Below the pieces are notes generated by a model. It did no database searches and was not told the origin of the DNA. It saw only the letters and a program-made list of their open reading frames with translations. The position numbers and the translations under genes are program-made. Shown here piece by piece: positions 35,401 to 44,437 of a stretch of DNA of 64,000 nt; positions within the stretch are counted from its first letter, which is position 1, and each line of letters starts with the position of its first letter. Source of the stretch: Manihot esculenta (lineage: Eukaryota; Streptophyta; Magnoliopsida; Malpighiales; Euphorbiaceae). Where the stretch lies: positions 6,264,389-6,328,388 of the forward strand of contig NC_035174.2 in NCBI RefSeq assembly GCF_001659605.2. Direction: 5' to 3'.

Positions 35401-37132
35401 TTTAATATCATGTTAAATTTGAAAAGAATGTCGACCCTATTAAATATTAATTCATTTTAGATGGGCTTATATAAATGATTGAGTTGCTTTACATATCAAA
35501 ATGACCAGCCAATTTAATATGAAATCCAACTATTTTTTATTCACCATTTCATGGTCATCTAGTTCCAATATGGGATTCATTCTCAACAGTACGCACAAAG
35601 GCTTCTAGGAAAAGCAAAAGAGCAGAAAGAAATATTGACAAATAACAGCGCATCACATGACTGGAGATTGACAATTGAAGCAATAAGAAAATGATAACAT
35701 ATTAGTTTCACAGGTGGCGAGGAAGAGAGAAATGAGGGCATACCTTTGCTATTGCCCAAAACTAAGCAACAACACCTACCTGCAGATTGGAATCACTAGG
35801 ACTAGAAACACGTACCAACACTAAAGGGTCAGATTCCAAACAAAACTGCATGTGTTGTTAGTAAAATAAGTATTACATCACCAGTAAATCTATAATTAGA
35901 CTAGATCATTGTTGTTGAATGCCTTAACAAGCCAGGATAACCAGAAGAACCTTTAATCCCTTTATCTTATTCTTAAACTTATAGCTTGAAAATTTTCTTT
36001 GAAAGACATTAAAATGACACCAATAAGATGATGATGATAAAAAGGACAGCTTTTTCAATTGTTCAAGTATGCTTTCAAAGGAGATAATCATTGACTTGGT
36101 GCTAAAGCTAGGATTAGATGCAAGAAACCCAACACTAAACCAAATAGCTGAAGACCACAGAATGATCGAACTCAAGGAAACCATGTCAACCAAGTAGCCC
36201 ACTAATTGTCAACATGAACTGAATCACTCTTATCTTCCAAGAAAAGGAAATCTCAGCCACTACCATTAAAATGGAGACAATATAAGGAGAGAAAACAACT
36301 AAATAGTAGCAGTTAAGCAGATCATTAATTACTTTTATCATCAATTAAAGGTCAATTCCGGACAAAAATTTCAACCAATAACAAGGGTGAAAATTTCCTC
36401 CTCGATGGTCTTCTTGAATGCTTTCAGCATGCTGTCTCAATAAGCCTAGTTTGATGATACAAAAAAAAAAAGAAAGAAAGAAATAAAAAATAATAATAAA
36501 AGGAAGGTTGAGAACATTATAAGAACCTATACCAACCAAGAGGGTTAGGATGGCCTGCATCTAAGCTTGCTGCAGGCCGTTATCAATGAGATTCGCCATT
36601 CGATCACGACTTGGCACGTAGCCAAATGTTTCAGGTCTTGACTACTATGGGAGTTCAAAACACCCAAGCAGAGATTGTGAGACAAATTCACAAAGTGACG
36701 AGGGAGATGGTACCAATTACAAGAAGTTCTCCTAGCACCACGCCATGAACTATTGTTGTTGTAGCAGCAGCGAAATGGCACCATCATTGTTTAGCTCAGA
36801 GAAATGAGCTTTTCTAATTTTGTTTACAGCAAACTCTAATTGTCCTGAATAAATTTCTCTATTGTCTACTCAAAAGAGCAATTCAAATATGTTAAAACAA
36901 TGTCGCCATCATATTACAATGGAAAAATTATTTATCTATAATTATCTTCATATGAAATTCATAAAATGTTGAAATACCTAGATTCACATATAGCAAGATT
37001 TGCCAAGCTGAAGAAATACCTCTTCTTGTTGAGAAGAGAGCAAATAAGGTAATGACTTGACATTAATAGTTGGAAACTTGGACAGAAGGACAGCTTCAAT
37101 GAAGAAAAAGTTCACTCTCTTAATCACATAAC
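23420..37132 (-). CDS. Unidentified multi-exon gene, partial model, split by nested retrotransposons
   Basis: I do not recognise this protein. Six exons are supported by splice sites and open phase: 37132-37020 ([20 protein letters not shown]), 35845-35780 ([17 protein letters not shown]), 33841-33793 ([16 protein letters not shown]), 33618-33577 ([14 protein letters not shown]), 24260-24216 ([15 protein letters not shown]) and 23521-23420, the last ending [17 protein letters not shown] and TAA. The first two join in phase, as do the last four. Between 35780 and 33841 the phases disagree, so at least one exon is missed there. Upstream exons are also missing; a possible first exon ending AACG|GTTACG near 40.57 kb would fit by phase but is unproven. 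All residues are soluble-like, with no membrane segment or catalytic motif. The intron before exon 24260 contains the 9-kb nested element. Confidence 0.5.
24268..24601 (+). repeat. 5' LTR of the gypsy element
   Basis: Starts TGTTATGAAGGAGCAA and ends ATATCTCTATCA. It is followed by TTTGGTCCGACCTGCCGGGG, the place of the primer binding site; this is not the usual tRNA-Met complement. Matches 33009-33338 over its whole length. Confidence 0.93.
24623..25046 (+). pseudogene. gypsy gag, N-terminal part, interrupted
   Basis: ATG at 24623 opens a 101-codon frame with a helical N-terminus ([20 protein letters not shown]), stopped by TAG at 24928. Gag-like sequence continues in shifted frames to 25046, where the copia element begins. 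Gag resumes at 29665 on the far side (ERLAAVK, then DEFLTCVA, then [17 protein letters not shown]). Confidence 0.8.
25047..25321 (+). repeat. 5' LTR of the copia element
   Basis: Begins TGAAGATGGCAGTGAC and ends CCAAAAGCCTACA; matches 29380-29659. It contains the AT-rich upstream region expected for the promoter but no textbook TATA box is certain. Confidence 0.93.
25324..25335 (+). other. Primer binding site of the copia element
   Basis: TGGTATCAGAGC, the complement of the 3' end of plant initiator tRNA-Met, two bases downstream of the 5' LTR. It would prime minus-strand DNA synthesis. Confidence 0.9.
25416..27359 (+). CDS. copia gag-protease-integrase (5' part of the polyprotein)
   Basis: Starts at ATG 25416 ([19 protein letters not shown]); the in-frame ATG at 25278 lies within the LTR and is not the likely start. 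Order: gag with the UBN2-type core ([32 protein letters not shown]), two CCHC zinc knuckles ([14 protein letters not shown] and [14 protein letters not shown]), aspartic protease ([12 protein letters not shown]), integrase zinc-binding HHCC ([10 protein letters not shown] with CDVCQFGKQ) and the DDE core ([26 protein letters not shown]). An extra A in the nine-A run at 27328-27336 shifts the frame, and a TGA ends it at 27359. Translation of this copy would stop inside integrase. Confidence 0.92.
   Translation: MASSNAGALSPPVFNGDNYQIWAVRMKALLKGLDLWEAVETEADPPPLRTNPTVTQIKHHAEEVAKKFKALSYIHSAVSESIFTRIMACETGKEAWDKLKEEFQGSEKTRQMQVLNLRREFEALKMKETENVKEFSDKVLRVVNQIRVLGEDLPDKRVVEKVLVSLPERFEAKISSLEDSKDLTQISLAELVNALQATEQRRNLRQEDNIEAALVMKSKEKVHFNSKGKKFNDRRNKKEGDSSKNAERRGKFPPCPNCKQTNHLEKFCWYKPGVQCRSCKKFGHIENVCKSKPSQEEYQAQTVESQEQDEAKLFVATYCAAETSSDSWLIDSGCTHHMTSEIATFKKLDKSYNSRVKIGSGEFLEVKGKGEISVETPTGTKLISEVLYVPDIDQNLLSVGQMLEKQYSLLFKNKTCTIMDLVGNELMRVKMKDRSFSLRWNKLNAHAFSSSVDEFALWHRRFGHFNFHALKHMYDKCLVQNMPVVLSTNEVCDVCQFGKQTRIPFPINQSWRAVEKLQLVHSDVCGPMSSPSLNGSKYFVLFIDDFSRFCWVYFLQQKSEVLRMFQKFKAAAENQCNSKIKILRTDNGTEYANKNFSKVCEEAGIQHQFTTSYTPQQNGVSERKNRTVMEMARCLMFEKKITKKILG
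27325..29382 (+). CDS. copia integrase C-terminus, reverse transcriptase and RNase H (3' part of the polyprotein)
   Basis: Second long frame overlapping the first by 35 nt, in the +1-shifted frame. It continues the integrase C-terminus ([17 protein letters not shown]) without a gap, then reverse transcriptase ([31 protein letters not shown], catalytic [12 protein letters not shown]) and RNase H ([51 protein letters not shown]), ending in TGA at 29382 within the first bases of the 3' LTR. No other stop is present. It is not an independent gene: the ATG at 27325 is incidental. Confidence 0.9.
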   Translation: MKKKLPKKFWAEAVNTSVYLLNRLPTKALKEQTPFEAWFGVKPCIEHLKDFGSICYAHIPAMKRDKLDHKSQVGIFLGYGSNVKGYRVFNMEIKSVIVCRDLKVDEEAYWDWEKAQVELMNNNQIQRVDSLNQEPSHEEEDADYGSDTDSDFAVRGTRSLEEIYERSNMALLEPTSLEEAMQSPNWMNVMQEELKMINKNETWNLVDRPRNKKVIGVKWVYRTKLNSDGSINKHKARLVVKGYSQQFGVDYTDTFAPVARYDTIRLLIALAAQKCWKIYQLDVKSAFLNGHLQEEIFVEQPPGFIKKGQEDKVFFLKKALYGLKQALRVWYSRMDDHLLKLSFTRSPSEATLYVKAENEDLLIVSLYVDDLLITGSSNELVQQFKNEMQFVFEMTDLGEMTFFLGLEVHQTSHGTFICQEKYANEVLKKFGMENCSSINTPLVQNEKLSKEDDSEKIDSGIYRSVIGCLLYLAASRPDIMFVTSLLSRFMHNPSQRHFKAAKRVLRYVKGTSNLGIWFKAGQEVKLIGYTDSDWGGSVDDIKSTSGIMFSIGSGAVSWSSRKQEVVAQSTAEAEYISATAAVNQAIWLRKIMKDLKQEQREATVIFCDNQSVIAMAKNPIFHGRTKHIKIKFHFIREAEKEEEVKLIHCDSEVQVADLLTKGLPKIIFETLRRSLGVSSKNVKEE
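29380..29659 (+). repeat. 3' LTR of the copia element
   Basis: Same ends as the 5' LTR (TGAAGATGG and CCTACA), with a 5-bp insertion near the end of U5 and about eight substitutions. Followed by the target duplication GGTTG. Confidence 0.93.
29665..33008 (+). pseudogene. gypsy gag-pol remnant downstream of the copia insertion
   Basis: Pieces in normal Ty3 order with many stops: gag middle to 30345 (including a CX2C-like knuckle remnant near 30260), protease start [10 protein letters not shown] at about 30520 fused to the RT segment [13 protein letters not shown] broken to 30960, RT thumb and RNase H at 30925-31371 ([45 protein letters not shown]), integrase pieces to 32700 ([24 protein letters not shown]) and the chromodomain-like end at 32740-33008. 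The original polymerase centre is not readable. The copy could only move by using proteins from another element. Confidence 0.88.
33009..33338 (+). repeat. 3' LTR of the gypsy element
   Basis: Starts TGTTATGAAGGAGCAA, ends TATCTCTATCA, then GTCAC as the degenerate target duplication. Compared with the 5' LTR it carries about 15 substitutions and several 1-9 bp indels. Confidence 0.93.
34598..34800 (-). mobile_element. 3' end of a 5'-truncated LINE
   Basis: On the minus strand the segment reads as the common plant LINE ORF2 ending: a decayed RPKxxWKKVV motif, then GATCCCAACTAGTTTGGGATTAAGGC and a TTG-repeat tail (seen as CAACAATAACAACAA on the plus strand at 34600). Similar tails are shared by some plant SINEs (Au type), so a SINE is the alternative. 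It lies in an intron of the unidentified gene. Confidence 0.65.
35110..35588 (-). mobile_element. TRIM-like miniature LTR element
   Basis: Two direct repeats of about 175 bp flank about 125 bp. On the minus strand the first (35588-35411) starts TGTTGAGAATG and ends TTTAACA, followed at once by TGATATTAAAGCC, a degenerate tRNA-Met primer site. The inner end is GAGGAGGGAA, a polypurine tract, next to the second repeat (from 35284, TATTGAGAATAG). No coding capacity. The 3' end of the second repeat has diverged and its limit is approximate. Confidence 0.65.
35589..37019. other. Intronic DNA of the unidentified gene
   Basis: Besides the exon at 35845-35780, I see only AT-rich intron sequence and a less AT-rich block at 36540-36790 with no stable reading frame on either strand. 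That block might be an old mobile-element fragment but matched nothing I know. Confidence 0.4.
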
Positions 37133-37479
37133 CTGTTTAGCACATCCCGCTGCATTTCTTTTAGCATAAACGAAAACAACTGATTGAACCATCTGAATGC
37201 AAAGAAACAAGTGGGCAACATAAATACTACAGAGAAACCAAATAACATTTTCTTTTCAAATTTCATCAGACACATACTAAGCAGGAAGTAGAAGTTAAAC
37301 AGCAAATAAAAATAAAGCAATTTCATTTCTTAATCACATAATCAATGCACATAGCTCCTAGCTCTCTTCAATTTGACAGGTAGACCAAACATATAACTGC
37401 CTTCAGTATAACATCAAACTAATTTATTATCATCATAGAGAGACTACCAAAACCAAAATTCAATATCTACACCATGTTT

Positions 37480-38605
37480 CAAATCGCGGTTGCATTCGCA
37501 GTCGCAGGTAATGAAAACAGGCCTACACCGGTCATAACGTAACAGTAACAGCTTGTGGCTACGTAAATTTTTTTGAAAAATTTACAAAATTCATGAAATT
37601 ATCAAATATTTAAAGATATAATTAAAAGTAAGTTATACAACTTAATAATAAGTATTAATAAACACAAAATCTATAAGTTTTAAACATCATACACAATAAC
37701 TAAACTCAATTACTACTAGAATGAGCATTTAGTATTTACATTATGCAAAATAATTTAAAATATTTGAAGAAACTACGTTATAATTTAAAGTCATGTGTAA
37801 ATTTTATATTTATATTTTATACTTAATACTTAGTTATCATTTATTATAACTTGTAAGAGCATAAAAATCATTTCATAATCAGTATTAATAATATTAGGTT
37901 ATAATTCTAAACTTCTAAAGTTCTACATTTTTAATCTAGCACTCTAACTTCTAATTATTTTTAATTATGCATTCACTAAAAAATGATTCAAAAATATCTA
38001 AAAACTTGTGGAAAAAATAATTAAAACTTATGTTCTGAATTTCTAATATAAATTATCTAATTTCTAATTATTTTTATTTATGCATTCACTGAAAAATTAT
38101 TAAATGCATCTAAAAATTGTTGAGAAATAATAAGAACTAACTTTTTGCTCATTAGCACTTCAAAACCACTTAGTATCTTGGATGATTTGAGCTCTTCAAT
38201 ATGAGAATTTCTAGAGAAGTTTATAAATAGCACTTTAAGAGCCCTAAAGTTGATAGAAAATTTAGAGAAACTTGAGAGAAATATAAAAAAAAAAGGGTAA
38301 ATTTTGGCTTGGGAGGAAAGTGGAAGGCTTCAAATGTGAATAAAAAAGTATTTTCTACCTTCAATAATTCATACACTATACTGCAAGTAGTCTCTGTCAG
38401 CAATTCTAAAGATTTCTACCCATCAAATGAAGGTAACGGCCTTTATGGCCGTTAAGTCGCAACCAATAACAGCCATGACCGTTAGATAATGGCCATAACG
38501 GCCGTTATCGACACAATTTTTAATCGCCGTGAAATAACAGTCTTAAAGGTAACGGCTCCCTGGAAAATCTTGAAATAACGTAACGACCATCATTTAAAAC
38601 CATGA
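37480..38605. mobile_element. MITE-like non-autonomous DNA transposon
   Basis: Left end CCATGTTTCAAATCGCGGTTGCATTCGC resembles the inverted right end (CATGGTTTTAAATGATGGTCGTTACG). Near both ends are subterminal units built on TAACGGCCGTTA and GTAACGG, clustered at 38430-38560. The inside is AT-rich and non-coding. This pattern suits a hAT-type non-autonomous element. Inverted repeats are imperfect and the target duplication could not be fixed. Confidence 0.55.
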
Positions 38606-38983
38606 TGTAAACAATAACTAACAAGACAATTGCATTATTTCCACCATCCACAACCATGATTCATGAATTGGGAGAATAACACTATCACAACTTGCCAATA
38701 ACACCCATTAGATCCTATTCCTAATTCATATGTTGCCTTGAGATATGTATGAAGGAATTATTCTGACACTAAAGTAGCACATTCTGTGTAGAAACCACCA
38801 TTGTTAGATAAAAGTTAATTCAACAATAACCAAAAAGCAACCTAAGAGGTGGCAATCCCCAATAGCTATTACTTGGAACAAATTATGGGTCTCAAGAATA
38901 TAAATTATAACGATAAAAATGTTACAACAATGAATAATGATATACCTAATTGGTGACAAATGGAGCTTCTAAGTAAAGAGTAT

Positions 38984-39265
38984 ATATTAAATTTGGGTCA
39001 GGCCTAACCCACTCTAAAAACTAATTCAAGAAGAAGCAGAAGCAGAAGACCCTTGTAAAGGGCACATTACCCCTATTCCAAACTAACGCGGGATTCAATA
39101 CACCTCTTACGCTCAGAATTATATTAAAGCATGAAATACTTATGGAAAGCCCATATTAAATTTGAGTCATGCCTAACTTAGCCCCTTGAACTAGCCCAAA
39201 AGCCAAAGGGGCATGTTACACCTATTCTAAACTAATGTGAGATTTAACCGAGTGAAAAATCAAAA
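38984..39265. repeat. Imperfect 169-bp direct repeat
   Basis: ATATTAAATTTGGGTCAGGCCTAAC at 38984 recurs as ATATTAAATTTGAGTCATGCCTAAC at 39153, followed in both copies by a shared ACCCCTATTCCAAACTAA-like motif. The second copy is shorter. It looks like the remains of a small repetitive element with paired ends. Confidence 0.55.
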
Positions 39266-42139
39266 ATAAAAGGTGATCCTAGTTCTTATTCTCTAGGGCT
39301 TGAAAGAACACATTCAAAAAGAAATACAAGTCATAATGTACAGTAAATTCTTACTGTTATGAGCTATCACCTCTCAAGCCCTGGCTTTCTGAATCAATAT
39401 TACACAAGCACATGAATAATTAAAGAATCACAAAGAACTTGAATATAACCACTTCAAGAAAAGATAGAAGACACCCAAACCCAATACAGACACTTAGTTT
39501 GGTAAGCTATTAATTTTAACAAGTAATCACTCGAAGTGGTGGGCAGGCTGTGTGGTAAATTCTTTGATCCACATCCTCAACATTGCCATTTTCTAGCAGC
39601 ATAGTTGTTTTTATTTTTATTATTCAACTCTGAAATGAAACTTTGCAAAATCACATGGGAAATATGATATAATATAATCATAAGCAAACTATTATAGTAT
39701 AAAAATGTATTAAAAGATGAAATATATCAGATTCCCAGTGCATTAAGAATCAAATATTTTCCACCTTGTATTTGAAATTAGAAACAAATGTAAGTATAAA
39801 AAGGTAACATTAATATCATTCTCATTTAATAAAATCATATTTTTACTTAAAATATAATATAAAATTAATTGCAACTATTTTACACCTTGCAATTGTGCAC
39901 TCTTTTATCTTTGGTGCTAAGCTTGTGACTCGTGAGAGGTATTTGTGTATTTAGCGATAATTAATGCTATAGTAAAAAATTTTCTAAAGTTAACACAGAT
40001 CATAAAGGATTTTATATAATGGCAAGTTATTAAAAAAATTGAGAGATATGCAAGTGACCCCTACTTGATTTCTCTTTCCCACAACAAATGCTCAGCAAGT
40101 TTACATGCAACATATGACTGATGTGCAATCATGCTAGCACTTCATCTGCTCACAGTATCATATAATTTATATAAATAAAAATATAAGATGATTATAAGCA
40201 CAAGCATTTGCTCAAAGCTCACAACAAAACCAAATGCTAAACCCTTTCAATTCAATACTGATTCTATATGACAATTATATATCCATATACAACGCAAAAT
40301 CATTAAATTCAATACCATTGCAGGGGAAATTGTTTATTACTACTGACTACTTCTGCAATACTTCTAAACTTGTCATTTCTTTCAATGGTTACTTGTAAGC
40401 GGTGTCATTATTTGCATGTATCGCTCAATTCGCAGCTTATTGCATTGCAAACAGGTGTAAATATTTCAAAATTGGTCAATAATCATAAATATTTTCTCCC
40501 TGAGTTGTCAGAGCCATTAAACTTCAGATATGTTTGTGGGAAAATCTTCCGTAACCGTTTCCCATCTTGGCAGCAAATGCCATGAATCAACCATAACTTC
40601 TGCAGCGCTAACCCAAAATGTCATTTTATCACTTCTATCCTCCATATCCCATTGTTAAACCTGCGCTCTGACCTCTCATACCACACAAAAACTGAATTTT
40701 GTTCCCCTAAAATGTCCATGCTCTGAAGAATCATAAAATAGTTCATCGCTGAATCAGTATTCATTGCCCAAAAGTCCAAAAAATCAACAGCAATCGAAGT
40801 GATTATTTTCAGAAGAATCATCAGACCACAAGCAAGGAAGATCAAAAAGTAAGACCATCCATGTTTTTATTTCTATCTCTTTACATCATCAAACATTTGA
40901 ATTTTTGCAGAAACAAAATCACATGCATATGGAGGTATTAAAGGATTATCCTACAAAATATTTTTCATATACTTGATACCTCCTCTTCCCTTTTGTTTTA
41001 TTTTGTTTGAGGCCAAGGGTGTCACTAATCTGAATGACACCTCTAAGCAGTTGTCACATAGAATTAACAGGCAGAAACAATATCCTGCTGTAGCATCATC
41101 ACCTTAGCAAAATTAAATTATTGAAAATGTAAGGATGTTTCTTCATAAATTGTTTATTTCTTAACCGTGTAAGATCTGTCATATTTCCATCTATTTTATT
41201 TTCTGGCCAGGGAAAGGGGGCATCTTTGGGGTCTGTGGTCTGTGGATCTAAATAAACCTTAAGCAAAGCACTTAGATTAGACCACCAAACAAGCTGCCGA
41301 TATGAGCAGATTTAACTTATTAATGGCAGTGTTGTTTGTCTGTCCTATAGGATGAGGTTCAATAATCATTTGGCATGTTGTAGGACAGAAACTCAATAAG
41401 ATTATCGAAATTAGCCTTGCAACACATTTTAGCGTATGCATGCCTTCATATATTGTTCAGCATCATCACCACACATATGGTCCAATGTTAAACACTTCTT
41501 GAGAATAATGTCTTAAAAATTAATCATCAAGCAAACATGATAAAAAGATTTTACTTTAGGATAGTAATAATTTCAAATACTTGCCAAAGCACGACAAGGA
41601 AGATGTACTACATGCCAATTTTCCAAATATTAAGTTAGTCCTAGGCAGGGCATCAACCTATGGGTTGGTTAGGAGCAAGCATGAACAAAATCATGTTGGA
41701 AGATACCACAACTTTCGAAAGGAATTTTTAGCTTGTAAGTGTATCGAGTAGATTTATATCCTGCCCTTGACAGATATTACATCTAGTTCACAGAGGTTTA
41801 AAAAAAATTTTATTGGACAGTGTTAGTATTAGTTAATGATTCTCCAGCTGTGAATTCAAAGAACTCCCTCAAATGTTGCTTTCTTTGTGCTATACACATA
41901 CTAGATATATAGCCTTCACTTAGTTGCTTGATAAGTACATCATGCCAAATCATATGTTCTATTCGCCTGCACGCAAATAAAGATGGACTGATCAGTCATA
42001 CTTTTTCACATGTGAAACTCAATTGTCCTACTCCTCCTCTCCCTCCCTTCTCCTTCTTTTATCTATCATTTCCTTTTATATTTCTTTAATGCTTAATGGG
42101 CAGTTTCTTCATACCTGTTCTCAGAAGTGATTTTCCAAC
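39266..42139. other. Intergenic, no gene supported
   Basis: AT-rich spacer upstream of the F-box gene. A patch at 40560-40860 has open minus-strand frames; one contains a stretch ending AACG|GTTACG that could be a first exon of the unidentified gene by phase only. No family resemblance, so it is left unannotated. Confidence 0.45.
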
Positions 42140-44058
42140 ATGGCTGAGGCTGACAGTGACACAGCACATTTATGTGATGCTATCAGTAGACTACCAGATG
42201 AACTACTTCATACCATACTGGAGAAAATACCACTACTTGATGCAGTGACTACTGGATTCTTGTCGCGTAGATGGAGGGATGTATGGAAGTACATTTCCAT
42301 AGTAGAATTTGGTCCATTATGGGTTCAGTTGACAGGAAAAGATGTCTTTTCATCTCTTAATCAGTTCATCCGCCTCCACAAAGGTCAGAAAATTCAAAAT
42401 TTCTCTGTAAGTTTCAAATATCAGCCAGAAATGTCGACACATGTTGATTCATGGATCCACTTTGCAATTAGTAAGCATGTTAAAGACTTACATCTTGACT
42501 TTGATGCAATTGATTTTCGCTTCAATGAGACTCGTACTGATATGATAAGGTATATTGAATATGATCCTTGCTATGAGATACCTCCTTGTGTTTTCAACTG
42601 CAAATCACTGGTCAGATTGATACTGTGTTGCTGTGTTCTGGAGCTGCCAATGTCTATTCAGCTTCCTTCCCTTAAGGTATTGCGTTTGCAAGGGATTGAA
42701 TTACCTCAAGATGCAATCCAAATACTCACTTCAAATGCTCCAGTACTCCAGTACTTGTTATTGATTGATTGCAACAGCACCAGTGATCTGCACATTAACA
42801 TTGCACCAAATCAACATTTTCATAATCTGGAGATAATTGAACACTTTTTTGCTGTCAACCATAGAACTAGAATGTTTATCAAGGCTCCTACTGCCTTCCA
42901 AGTGGCATTCCTGGGCTCGATGCCACGATCAAAGTACATTATAGAGGAAGTATCAGAATATGCTCAGTTTCATTTCAGTTTTCCAGAGATGTTTAATCTT
43001 TCTGGAAAGCATAGACTAAATATCCTGGGTAACGACTCACGCATTCAAAAATATGAAAATAGATTCCAGGAGATACTTGCAAGTTGCCATAAGTCCAATG
43101 ACATTCGCATGTGCAATTGGTGTATCCAGGTATTTTGATCACAATGATATAGTTTCCTTCCAAATTTTTGCAATTCATAAATGCAAGCTTTAACTTCTAA
43201 TGGATTAACTTTGGGTGACTCAAGTATGGGCAAAACTACAATGAATACTCAAATGGTTAGAAAAGTATAATTGACCAAGAAAAGTAAAGATCATTGACAT
43301 ACAGTTAGATGAGCTTGTCACCAAATATAGTTCCAACTTTTGAACAAAGGTTAACAACAATTAAGCAGTTCTACTTCCAACATCTTATAACATGCAAGTA
43401 TTTTTTTTGTGCAGCTTCTTTCTTTGCGAGAGTTAAGAAATTTAGAGAGATTGAAATTCGACTGCACCATTTTGGCAATATCTTGTACTTTCTGGAAATG
43501 GGAGCTACCGGGAATTATTTACATGCTGAAAGCCTGTCCTAAAGTCGAGGAGTTGACATTATCAATGGCTCCCGGAGAAGAAAAGATAAAGGTATGAAAT
43601 GTATTCTATGTGATATTCACCATGTTCTTTGCTTATCTCCTCTGTCATTTTACCAGTCACTATAGTGCATTATCATGCCTCACATTTTTTTAATAATAAA
43701 TTTCCAGATTGCCCAAGATTATTTGTTGCAACATGACTTCCAGGAAAGCAGATTCCTGGATAACCAAAATTTAGGACTTGAATTGGAAAATCTAAGAACA
43801 GTACGGTTTGTACATGGTGGAGATCACAAGACATGGGATCATGAATATTTTGATCTGAAAAGATTCTTCAATGGGGCCATGTTGGGAGCACAATTCATAG
43901 GACTACTAAAGAATCATGCAGTGAATCTACAAAGCCTTATATTTAAGTCAAGCGAGCAAGAGTTGAAATGTTTTTTGAAGAAAAGGAAAAAGAAAAAAGA
44001 TGAAGAAAAAGAAACAACAACCAGGAGGAGCCCACCAATTAGAATTTACTGGGACTAG
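42140..44058 (+). CDS. F-box protein with LRR/FBD-like C-terminus (3 exons, 505 aa)
   Basis: Exons 42140-43129, 43415-43591 and 43708-44058 join in phase 0 with GT-AG introns of 285 and 116 bp. The F-box is at about residues 14-55 (ISRLPDELLHTILEKIPLLDA, then FLSRRWRDVW), the surface that binds SKP1/ASK in an SCF ubiquitin ligase. LRR-type segments follow (SLVRLILCCC, LPSLKVLRLQGIELP, LRNLERLKFDC) and an FBD-like region lies in exons 2-3 (ACPKVEELTLSM). The C-terminus is unusual: a run of Lys (KKRKKKKDEEKE) and a short tail instead of a standard FBD end. The substrate is unknown. The family is large and fast-evolving in plants; lineage-specific loss of activity cannot be excluded. Confidence 0.85.
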
Positions 44059-44085
44059 CAACTACTGAGAAGAAGAAGAAGAGTG

Positions 44086-44437
44086 AGAGAACCAGCAGTG
44101 ATGGTCATAGTTGTTCTAGTTGCAGTTGTTTCTATTTGAGGACAAGGCTTGCAGTTAGTTTGTTCTAGTTGTTCTAGTCTTTGTTGCTCTTTCTGTTGCT
44201 GTTGTTCTTTAAATATCATGACCTCGGACAAGGTCACTTGATGTTTAGTCTTTCTATTTAGAGAACCAGCAGTAGTGGTCATAGTTGTTCTAGTTGCGGT
44301 TGTTTCTATTCGAGGACAAGGTTTGCAGTTACTTAGTTTGTTCTAGTTGTTCTAGTCTTTGTTGCTCTTTCTGTTGCTGTTGTTCTTTAATCCTCATGAC
44401 CTCAGAAAAGGTCACCTGATGTTTAGTCTTTCTATTT
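44086..44437 (+). repeat. 174-bp tandem duplication behind the F-box gene
   Basis: AGAGAACCAGCAGT starts at 44086 and again at 44260; copies run 44086-44259 and 44260-44437 at high identity. They contain GTTGTTCTAG repeats and probably fall in the F-box 3' UTR. Confidence 0.85.

Noticed and set aside
35740..35757. 18-nt microexon (TTTTGGGCAATAGCAAAG) next to the 35845-35780 exon
   Set aside because: It would require an 18-bp intron after CTGCAG, too short to be spliced, and does not fix the phase gap.
36545..36787. Minus-strand 80-codon frame in a less AT-rich block
   Set aside because: Frames on both strands are equally broken, no motif, no splice context; possibly an old mobile fragment.
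40560..40860. Minus-strand frames near 40.6 kb as first exon of the unidentified gene
   Set aside because: A donor AACG|GTTACG would match phase, but protein content is unconvincing and the distance to the next exon is 3.4 kb; kept only as a possibility.
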